In this document: positions 35,340 to 41,651 of the stretch, in pieces | Position numbering within the stretch: the first letter of the stretch is position 1 | How the letters are laid out: each line of letters opens with the position of its first letter | Assembly: GCF_004168285.1 (NCBI RefSeq) | Contig: NZ_SEWF01000020.1 | Span: forward strand, 56,990-120,989 | Source: Emticicia agri | GTDB lineage: Bacteria; Bacteroidota; Bacteroidia; Cytophagales; Spirosomataceae | Direction of reading: 5' to 3' | DNA length: 64,000 nt | Notes under the pieces: model-generated | The model's database searches: none | Seen by the model: the letters and a program-made list of their open reading frames with translations, nothing else | Told to the model about the DNA's origin: nothing | Made by a program: the position numbers and the translations under genes

Positions 35340-37232
35340 ATGAGCGACGAAATAAAACACGAATGTGGCATTGCCCTTGTTCGTCTTCGTAAACCCCTCC
35401 AATACTATATTGATAAATACGGCACACCCCTTTATGGCATTAAGCGGCTGTATGTTCTGATGGAAAAACAGTCGAACCGTGGTCAGGACGGAGCGGGTGT
35501 AGGGAATGTGAAACTGGATGTACCACCGGGTAGCCGATATATCAGCCGCTATCGCTCAGTTGAAAATCGTCCGGTTACCGATATTTTTAATAAGATTAAT
35601 GAAAAGTATCGGGAAGTATTAAGAAACAATCCTGATAAGTTTAAAGATGCCAAATGGTTGCAGGAAAACGTAGCGTATTCGGGCGAAGTGTGGTTAGGAC
35701 ACTTGCGATATGGAACACATGGAAAGAATGAGATAGAAAACTGCCACCCGATGCTACGCCAGAGTAACTGGCGCAGTAGAAATATGCTGATGGCAGGTAA
35801 CTTTAATATGACCAATGCCGAAGAGCTTTTTAAGAAACTGGTAAAACTGGGTCAGCATCCGAAAGACAAAGGCGATACAGTAACCGTAATGGAGAAAATC
35901 GGCCATTTTTTAGATGAAGAAAACCAACGTGTATTCGACCGTTTCAAAGGCATTTATGAGAATCCGGCACTATCTGATATTATAGAAGATAACATGGATT
36001 TACCAAGAGTACTTTACCGTGCCTGTCGTGATTTTGACGGGGGGTATGCTATGGCAGGTATTACAGGTTTTGGGGCGTCGTTTGTGGTAAGAGACCCTGC
36101 AGGTATTCGTCCGGCTTATTATTGGGCAAATGATGAAGTAGTAATTGTGGCCTCTGAAAAACCAGCTATCAAAGCAGCTTTCAATGCCAATTATGAAGAG
36201 ATAAAAGAGATTCAACCGGGCAATGCCCTGATAATTGATAAACATGGCGAGTATAATGAGTTTCAGATTATGAAACCATTAGAGAAGCGTTCATGTAGCT
36301 TTGAGCGTATCTATTTCTCACGTGGGTCAGACCCGCAAATCTATGATGAACGCAAGCAGTTAGGCCGTTTGCTGATTCCTCAGATATTAGAGAAAATAGA
36401 TTATGATTTAGAGAATACAGTTTTCTCGTACATTCCGAACACAGCCGAAATGGCTTTCTTCGGGATGGTAGAAGGTCTGGAAGAATACCTGGCCGACTGG
36501 CGTCTGAAACGCATTACAGAAGGAAATCTTTCGCAGGACGAAATCAAGCGGGTACTATCGTTCCGCCCAAGAATCGAAAAACTCGTATCGAAAGACGTAA
36601 AACTGCGTACTTTCATTACTAACGACGATGAACGTGATGAAATGGTATCGCACGTGTATGAAATGACCTACGAGGTAATCAGAAAAGGGATAGATACAGT
36701 GGTGGTGATTGATGACTCGATTGTACGTGGTACTACGCTGGAAAAAAGTATCCTGAAAATGCTTGACCGTCTGGGTCCTAAGAAAATAATCATCGTATCG
36801 TCGGCACCACAGATTCGTTATCCTGATTGTTATGGTATCGATATGTCGAAAATGAAAGAGTTTGTGGCTTTCAGAGCCATGTTAGACTTGCTGAAACAAA
36901 ATGGCATTGAATATATGAAGCAGGAAGTATATGCCCAGAGCGTAGGCGCCTTGCAGACTAACAATGCGTATGACGAGAATTTTGTGAAGCAGTTATATAG
37001 TAAGTTTACAGATGAGGAGGTGTCAGACAAAATAGCTGAGATTGTAACACCGGAAGGGATGAATGCGGAAGTGAATATGGTGTATCAGACTGTAGAGAAT
37101 CTGCATAAAGCTTGTCCGAATCATTTGGGAGACTGGTACTTTACTGGAAATTATCCAACACGTGGTGGTAATCGTGTAGTGAATCAGGCTTTTGTGAACT
37201 TTATGGAAGGAAAACTGGTGAGAGCCTATTAA
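35340..37232 (+). CDS. PurF-like amidophosphoribosyltransferase (long, atypical)
   Basis: The 630-residue protein has an N-terminal class II glutamine amidotransferase domain with the nucleophile C9 (MSDEIKHECGIALVRL, suggesting an eight-residue propeptide) and QSNRGQDGAGVG near 43. The phosphoribosyltransferase domain contains the PRPP loop VVVIDDSIVRGTT near 455-467. It is longer than classical PurF (about 470-500), with extra segments between the domains. Enzymes of this kind catalyse the first step of purine synthesis. Whether it is the sole PurF or a paralogue cannot be told here; no other pur gene is near. Confidence 0.85.
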   Translation: MSDEIKHECGIALVRLRKPLQYYIDKYGTPLYGIKRLYVLMEKQSNRGQDGAGVGNVKLDVPPGSRYISRYRSVENRPVTDIFNKINEKYREVLRNNPDKFKDAKWLQENVAYSGEVWLGHLRYGTHGKNEIENCHPMLRQSNWRSRNMLMAGNFNMTNAEELFKKLVKLGQHPKDKGDTVTVMEKIGHFLDEENQRVFDRFKGIYENPALSDIIEDNMDLPRVLYRACRDFDGGYAMAGITGFGASFVVRDPAGIRPAYYWANDEVVIVASEKPAIKAAFNANYEEIKEIQPGNALIIDKHGEYNEFQIMKPLEKRSCSFERIYFSRGSDPQIYDERKQLGRLLIPQILEKIDYDLENTVFSYIPNTAEMAFFGMVEGLEEYLADWRLKRITEGNLSQDEIKRVLSFRPRIEKLVSKDVKLRTFITNDDERDEMVSHVYEMTYEVIRKGIDTVVVIDDSIVRGTTLEKSILKMLDRLGPKKIIIVSSAPQIRYPDCYGIDMSKMKEFVAFRAMLDLLKQNGIEYMKQEVYAQSVGALQTNNAYDENFVKQLYSKFTDEEVSDKIAEIVTPEGMNAEVNMVYQTVENLHKACPNHLGDWYFTGNYPTRGGNRVVNQAFVNFMEGKLVRAY

Positions 37233-37235
37233 AGA

Positions 37236-37354
37236 ATTGTCGAACGTCGAACGGTTCGCCGTTGCGATGCAGATTGTCGAATAGAAAAAACTAATTCGAT
37301 AATCTGTATTGCAGTCTCAAACCATTCGACAATCTGCAATTGACATTCGACAAT
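37236..37354. repeat. Palindromic element, family D, made of TTGTCGAA motifs
   Basis: The outer ends ATTGTCGAACGTC and (T)GACATTCGACAAT are complementary. Inside, GCAGATTGTCGAAT and ATTCGACAATCTGC form a second nested pair. Five copies of the motif ATTGTCGAA (or its complement) occur in 119 bases. It starts 4 bases past the purF-like stop. It encodes nothing and resembles a dispersed repeat. Confidence 0.7.
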
Positions 37355-37359
37355 AAAAT

Positions 37360-37494
37360 CTATTTATTTTTTGCAGGTAGGCTAAACACATTGTTTGTTA
37401 CCTCTTTCATTCCTATCAGTTTTAGTACATTTCTGATACTCAATGCAGATTCATGCGTGAGTGTCGATGGGGCAGAAGTAAGGTTTTTTTTCAT
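37360..37494 (-). CDS. Small conserved peptide, copy 2 of a tandem pair
   Basis: The protein has 44 residues from the ATG at 37494. Its C-terminal half (NVLKLIGMKEVTNNVFSLP, ending in AKNK) is nearly the same as in the neighbouring peptide at 37667, while its N-terminal half is different. It has no Cys and no Gly-Gly cleavage site; the two halves are separated by an alpha-helix-like stretch. I do not recognise the family. It could be a signalling peptide, a ribosomally made natural-product precursor, or a small regulator; nothing decides between these. Confidence 0.65.
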   Translation of the reverse strand: MKKNLTSAPSTLTHESALSIRNVLKLIGMKEVTNNVFSLPAKNK

Positions 37495-37585
37495 ATTGTT
37501 TCCTTGGTTTTTAGATTTTAACCAAAATGCGTCAAAAAGATTGCCATTTTGTGAAAATAGGGCATATAACCTGCTAAAATTAGCA

Positions 37586-37625
37586 AAAGGGTACAAATCA
37601 ACATCATTGCTGGTTTGTACCCTTT
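37586..37625. terminator. Perfect hairpin between the two small peptide genes
   Basis: AAAGGGTACAAA pairs perfectly with TTTGTACCCTTT (12 bp, 16-base loop). On the minus strand it is followed by TGCTAATTTTAGCA rather than a pure U tract, so it may only partly terminate and lower copy 2 expression relative to copy 1. Confidence 0.6.
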
Positions 37626-37666
37626 CTTTATATTTAAAAACCTGATTTTTTAATGACCTGCAATTA

Positions 37667-37822
37667 TCATGCAGAAACTTCGTTTGCTTTTTTCTTTTTG
37701 TTTGGTAAGCTAAAAACATTATTGGTCAGTTCTTTCATACCAATCAAACGTAAAACATCTTTCAGATCCACTGCTTCCTGAATAGTCAGAATTCCTTTTG
37801 ATTGCATAGTTGCGGTTTTCAT
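37667..37822 (-). CDS. Small conserved peptide, copy 1 of a tandem pair
   Basis: The protein has 51 residues from the ATG at 37822 and reads MKTATMQSKGILTIQEAVDL, then DVLRLIGMKELTNNVFSLP and a basic tail NKKKK. It shares about 17 of the 20 residues in its C-terminal block with copy 2 downstream. A perfect -7 box is placed 43 bases upstream. An ATG-less extension of the same frame is non-conserved. The family is unknown to me. The orphan LytTR regulator at 38267 is on the same strand upstream, but its terminator at 38142 separates the transcripts. Confidence 0.7.
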   Translation of the reverse strand: MKTATMQSKGILTIQEAVDLKDVLRLIGMKELTNNVFSLPNKKKKANEVSA

Positions 37823-37864
37823 AACAGTACTTTTTATAGTTATTGTTGATAAAATTTGTGATAA

Positions 37865-37894
37865 CAAAGGTACGCCACAAAGCGAATATTCGCT
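37865..37894 (-). promoter_or_regulatory. Promoter with palindromic operator for the small peptides
   Basis: On the minus strand, TACCTTTG (37865-37872) is a perfect TAnnTTTG -7 box. Where the -33 TTTG should lie there is instead a perfect 14-base palindrome, AGCGAATATTCGCT (37881-37894). This placement suggests a regulator binding site that replaces or overlaps the -33 contact. Confidence 0.55.
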
Positions 37895-38266
37895 AAAATT
37901 TTTGGTTTAATTTTGACTTTTTTTTATCAAACGGTGATGTGTCAAAATGACATCTTTTAATTACTAAAAAATGATATACCACTTATGCGAGGGCGATTAA
38001 AAGGGAAAGAAGTATGTTTTAATTGTTGAAATGTGGAAATTTTTTCCTGTGCTTTTCTACACGGTTTAAGACCCTTGAATGGCTTATACTTTTGCCTTCA
38101 ACCGGGTGTCGGCCGCTGCGTTCAGGTACCCCCAAAAATAAAAAGCAACCACCCAAAGAGTAGTTGCTTTATTCATCACCTAACCACTAAAAAGTATTAT
38201 GAATTATAATACCGTTAGTTTTTTTCCTTAGCTTCTATTGAGACGTAACCCAACGTGAAAAGTCTC
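37868..38266. other. Gap between the peptide pair and the LytTR gene
   Basis: This 399-base stretch holds the peptide promoter, a weak GATGT/ACATC inverted repeat at 37936-37954, and the LytTR terminator. I see no third peptide gene and no other coding sequence. Confidence 0.4.
38142..38170 (-). terminator. Terminator downstream of the orphan LytTR gene
   Basis: AAAGCAAC pairs with GTTGCTTT (extended by AC/GT with one mismatch), and on the minus strand TTTTTATTTTT follows. It is a convincing rho-independent signal for the LytTR transcript. Confidence 0.75.
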
Positions 38267-38704
38267 TCAGCAGCTGTGAAAAAAAACAAGTTTATTTATT
38301 ACTTCTTTCAACCTTCTTCTTGAAACTTCCAGATGCCTACCTCCTTCAATTCTGATTTCTCCGGCATTTTTCTGAATATCTACACCCTGAACAAACATCA
38401 TATTTACAATATGAGATTTTTGAACCCTGATGAAGCTTTCTTCGGCCAGTAGCTTTTCAAAGTTTTTAAGAGTTCTTGCGGCTATATACTCCCTGTTTTC
38501 GGTGTAAACATACGTATAGTTGCACTCTCCTTGTAAACGTACAATACTTTTCAAAGGAATTTTTATCCATCGGTTCGAAAAGTGTACCTTGATTTGCTGA
38601 TTGGTTTTTAATTGTTTCGGCTGACCGAATGCAGTCTTTACTTTTTGCTGTATAAAATCAATGCTATTCATATAGTTTTTGCTTGAGTTTTCTGGCTCAA
38701 ACAT
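38267..38704 (-). CDS. Stand-alone LytTR DNA-binding protein
   Basis: I chose the ATG at 38704 (145 residues); an ATG 8 codons upstream (38728) is possible. The protein has no receiver domain: about 45 residues of leader are followed by a LytTR domain with VHFSNRWIKIPLKSIVRLQG, the characteristic CNYTYVYTENREYIAARTLK, FIRVQKSHIVNMMFV and GRHLEVSRRRLKEV. It is probably a transcription factor sensing something other than phosphorylation. The upstream gap carries two perfect inverted repeats, either of which could be an autoregulatory site. Confidence 0.85.
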   Translation of the reverse strand: MFEPENSSKNYMNSIDFIQQKVKTAFGQPKQLKTNQQIKVHFSNRWIKIPLKSIVRLQGECNYTYVYTENREYIAARTLKNFEKLLAEESFIRVQKSHIVNMMFVQGVDIQKNAGEIRIEGGRHLEVSRRRLKEVINKLVFFHSC

Positions 38705-38821
38705 AGTTGCTAAATAAAAATTATGCAACTTGATGAAACATGTGATTTTACTTAAAGTGCTGAAAATGAATAGTTTATGAGTTTAATAATAGGTTAAATT
38801 CAGTAATTACCCCTAAGGATT

Positions 38822-38837
38822 TGCGTAAATCTACGCA
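38822..38837. promoter_or_regulatory. Inverted repeat TGCGTA-AATC-TACGCA
   Basis: This perfect 6+6 inverted repeat lies in the divergent gap between the LytTR gene and pheS. LytTR proteins usually bind direct repeats, so another regulator could use it. Confidence 0.4.
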
Positions 38838-38863
38838 GGCATGTTTCGGGTAATTCTGTTAGT

Positions 38864-38878
38864 AGAACGATGAGTTCT
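38864..38878. promoter_or_regulatory. Inverted repeat AGAAC-GATGA-GTTCT
   Basis: A second perfect 5+5 inverted repeat in the same gap, 35 bases upstream of the pheS -7 box. It is short and may be chance. Confidence 0.25.
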
Positions 38879-38912
38879 TATGTAAAAATATACCATATTC
38901 TAACAATATGTA

Positions 38913-38920
38913 TATATTTG
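38913..38920 (+). promoter_or_regulatory. -7 box upstream of pheS
   Basis: TATATTTG fits TAnnTTTG and lies 28 bases before the GTG start of pheS. The surroundings are very AT-rich and no -33 box is clear. Confidence 0.4.
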
Positions 38921-38948
38921 TAAAATTTTTTATTAAACGGCAGATAAA

Positions 38949-39986
38949 GTGTTAGACAGAATTAAGGAAGTAATAGATGAAGTAACCACGGCTACAGTAG
39001 GCACTAAGGAAGATCTGGAAAACTTCCGCCTTAAATATATCAGTCGTAAAGGTATTCTCAATGACTTGTTCGAGCAATTTAAAACAGTTGCCAATGAGCA
39101 GAAACGGGCAGTAGGACAGGAGTTGAACAAGTTGAAAAATTTTACAGAGCAGAAGTTTAAAGATTTTTCGGAAGAAGTAGAAAATGCTTCTGACGACTCG
39201 GCCAATAGTCGTAAGTTTGATTTGACGCTTCCGGTTGCACCTAATTTTGCAGGAACAGTACACCCTTTGACATTGACCCGCCAGAAGGTACTGGAAGTAT
39301 TTGCCCGTATGGGTTTTAGTCATGAAGATGGCCCTGAGGTTGAAACAGACTGGTATAATTTCACGGCCTTGAATTTTCCTGAAAATCACCCTGCGCGTGA
39401 AATGCAGGATACTTTTTTTGTGGAGAAAAAGGCTGTACAAAAAGACGATGTATTGCTTCGCACGCATACCTCTAACGTGCAGGTCCGCTTAATGGAGCGT
39501 AAAAAGCCGCCTATCCGCTCAATCATGATAGGCAGGGTGTATCGCAACGAGGCTATTTCGGCCAGAGCGCATTGTCAGTTTCATCAGATAGAGGGTTTGT
39601 ATGTGGACAAAAATGTGAGTTTTAAAAACCTGAAAGACACTTTGTATCATTTTGCGAAAGAAATGTTCGGAAAAGATACAAAGATTCGTCTTCGGCCAAG
39701 TTATTTCCCATTTACTGAGCCAAGTGCCGAAATTGACGTTACTTGTTTTATTTGTGGCGGCTCAGGTTGTAATATCTGCAAGCATAGCGGTTGGGTAGAA
39801 ATTGCAGGCTCAGGAATGGTTGACCCGAATGTATTGCTGAACAGTGGCATTGACCCTGAAGAATACACAGGCTTTGCTTTTGGTATGGGAGTAGAGCGTA
39901 TTACGATGCTTCGCTATGGTATTAACGACTTACGCCTGTTTTTTGAGAACGATGTGCGCTTCTTACGTCAGTTTGAAGGAGCCTGA
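38949..39986 (+). CDS. pheS: Phenylalanyl-tRNA synthetase alpha subunit
   Basis: The 345-residue protein starts at a GTG. The N-terminal coiled region (LDRIKEVIDEVTTATVGTKE) is followed by the class II core: FHQIEGLYVDKNVSF near 215, the PheS-specific CFICGGSGCNICKHSGWVEI cysteine cluster near 268-288, and motif 3 GFAFGMGVERITMLRYGIND near 315. It charges tRNA-Phe together with PheT, which is not beside it here. The start precedes the conserved coiled region by a typical distance. Confidence 0.96.
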   Translation: MLDRIKEVIDEVTTATVGTKEDLENFRLKYISRKGILNDLFEQFKTVANEQKRAVGQELNKLKNFTEQKFKDFSEEVENASDDSANSRKFDLTLPVAPNFAGTVHPLTLTRQKVLEVFARMGFSHEDGPEVETDWYNFTALNFPENHPAREMQDTFFVEKKAVQKDDVLLRTHTSNVQVRLMERKKPPIRSIMIGRVYRNEAISARAHCQFHQIEGLYVDKNVSFKNLKDTLYHFAKEMFGKDTKIRLRPSYFPFTEPSAEIDVTCFICGGSGCNICKHSGWVEIAGSGMVDPNVLLNSGIDPEEYTGFAFGMGVERITMLRYGINDLRLFFENDVRFLRQFEGA

Positions 39987-40024
39987 TGAATAGATTGCCA
40001 TAATTAACAATCCATGTACATATA

Positions 40025-40056
40025 AAAAAACTCCCTTCGGTTGAGGGGAGTTTTTT
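40025..40056 (+). terminator. Terminator of pheS
   Basis: AAAAAACTCCC pairs with GGGAGTTTTTT around a 10-base loop. The perfect A/T ends make it bidirectional, serving pheS and the convergent SPOR gene. Confidence 0.85.
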
Positions 40057-40127
40057 GCTTTACCGTGCGGCGGCTGCTAATCATTCACAACATGAATGAC
40101 ACCATTTTAAAAAAAATCCTGACAAAT

Positions 40128-40838
40128 TTAATTGAATCCTTTCACAAAAGCCGGATAACCTAAAGTCTCGATTTGCTTTTGTGTATTTCTGGCATTTACT
40201 TCTGAACTATAAACACCATAGATAACCCGATAAACCATAGGCTTATCTGCTGCTTTACTTACTTGTATAAAAATCTTATCATTTTCTATCTCTCCTTTTT
40301 GTACTAACTGACCTGCAAAATCTTTAGCCGCTTGTAGCTGACCAAATGCACCTAATTGTAAGCCAAAGCCATTAGGTTCCTGCATTTTGCCATTCAGGTC
40401 GTACACATGATTTACGTCGAAATTCTCAATTTTTGTAGTTTCAAGTTTAATCTGTTTGTCCTGGCTTGGTTTCTTTAAAGGAACATTGGTCCGCACCGGA
40501 GCAGTTACTTCGGCCGTAGCCCAAAGTACTTCTACTTCATCATCTTCTACTTTCTCAATCTTTACTTTGCCTTTGTTCGCTTTCAGGTCAACCTTGTCAG
40601 ACAAATAAGCCACTTTATTGCTTCCTTTTCCTTTGGTGGGGTCAGCAACAGAAACAACTACAGACTTATCTGTGTCCAGATTAGTAATTCTTATTTTTGT
40701 GGTATTGCTTCCTGATTCCTTTTTAGCGGATTTACTAAGGGCATCAGTAAAATTAGCAGAGGTTTGCGCAAGCACCTGGCTCGCTGCAAAGCATAGGAAT
40801 AAAATTCCTTTTAAAGTTAAAGGGGCACGTAATTTCAT
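40128..40838 (-). CDS. Secreted SPOR-domain protein, long copy
   Basis: The 236-residue protein has a signal peptide (about 1-25, ending LAQT). A beta-rich central region follows (IRITNLDTDKSVVVSVADPT, VEKVEDDEVEVLWATAEVTA). The C-terminal SPOR domain is GFGLQLGAFGQLQAAKDFAG near 157 to the end (YRVIYGVYSSEVNARNTQK). SPOR domains bind denuded peptidoglycan. The central region looks like a DUF-type beta domain. A shorter relative is next on the strand. Confidence 0.82.
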   Translation of the reverse strand: MKLRAPLTLKGILFLCFAASQVLAQTSANFTDALSKSAKKESGSNTTKIRITNLDTDKSVVVSVADPTKGKGSNKVAYLSDKVDLKANKGKVKIEKVEDDEVEVLWATAEVTAPVRTNVPLKKPSQDKQIKLETTKIENFDVNHVYDLNGKMQEPNGFGLQLGAFGQLQAAKDFAGQLVQKGEIENDKIFIQVSKAADKPMVYRVIYGVYSSEVNARNTQKQIETLGYPAFVKGFN

Positions 40839-40970
40839 TATAACGGTTGTTTATGGGTAGGACACCTCCGGCGATTATTTTAGCACGTTACCATCAGTGG
40901 TTTTGAATAATTATTGGCAAATAATGTGCCAATTGTAGCCTTAAATAATAAATAAAAAGCCTTAAAACAA

Positions 40971-41004
40971 AGCAGCAGAAAGATATTTTTTTCTTTCTGC
41001 TGCT
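40971..41004 (-). terminator. Terminator of the short SPOR gene
   Basis: AGCAGCAGAAAGA pairs with TCTTTCTGCTGCT, 13 perfect base pairs with a loop of eight bases. It lies 60 bases past the short SPOR gene stop on the minus strand. Confidence 0.7.
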
Positions 41005-41063
41005 AACTCGTTGATAATGAGGTATTAAGTATAAACCGGATAAATACGTCGTATTTGAGAAGA

Positions 41064-41483
41064 TTATTTAAACTCTCTTACAAAAGCATACTGCCCGTTT
41101 TCAAGAAAATATTTTTGCTTACCACGAATTGAGTCATCGGTTTTGGTGATACCAAAATATACTTTATAAAATGTTTTGCCGTCTATGTTCATTCCATAAA
41201 TAAACACTTGCTTCTTTTCTGCATCGCCTTGCTTAATTACATTTCTGGCAAATGCCTTGGCATTATCTAAATTAGAGAATGAAGCCAGTTGCAAACCAAA
41301 CCCATCTAAATCGCTCTTTTGTTTTACATAAACAAAATTCGCAAGCATCTCTTTTGAACTTCCGTTATCTTTAGCACGTCCTTTGTTTTTACCACCATTG
41401 CCATTCGGATTTAATTCATCATTAGCAAAGGCAAAGTTGAGCAAACAAAGCATTGTAATTGTGGATATGATACTCTTTTTCAT
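41064..41483 (-). CDS. Secreted SPOR-domain protein, short copy
   Basis: The 139-residue protein has a signal peptide (1-20, ending FAN), a basic Gly/Asn linker (NPNGNGGKNKGRAKDNG), and a SPOR domain beginning DGFGLQLASFSNLDNAKAFA near 60. The SPOR core is close in sequence to the downstream long copy (both have FGLQL and an AKxFA helix, then FYKVYFG/YRVIYG). The protein should bind peptidoglycan in the periplasm. Why two variants lie side by side is unknown. A strong hairpin separates the two genes. Confidence 0.82.
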   Translation of the reverse strand: MKKSIISTITMLCLLNFAFANDELNPNGNGGKNKGRAKDNGSSKEMLANFVYVKQKSDLDGFGLQLASFSNLDNAKAFARNVIKQGDAEKKQVFIYGMNIDGKTFYKVYFGITKTDDSIRGKQKYFLENGQYAFVREFK

Positions 41484-41651
41484 TTTATTGTAATTGATAG
41501 TACTGCATTTTTAAATTTCAAATTTCGTGCTAAACTTTTTTTTTGATTAAAAAAAGAAGAAATTTGAGCAAATTCTTTAACCTTTGAGGGTGTCAAACCC
41601 ATCTTTATCAGCAACAGATATGCTTCTGATGCTTTCGTTTATCAATAATTT

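Noticed and set aside
37236..37354. A CRISPR-like reading of the TTGTCGAA repeats
   Set aside because: The motif copies alternate in orientation and spacing is irregular, so it is a nested palindrome rather than an array.
38087..38175. A possible small RNA on the plus strand, with a TACTTTTG box and two hairpins
   Set aside because: The last hairpin has a U tract only on the minus strand, where it terminates the LytTR gene, and no -33 element supports a plus-strand promoter.
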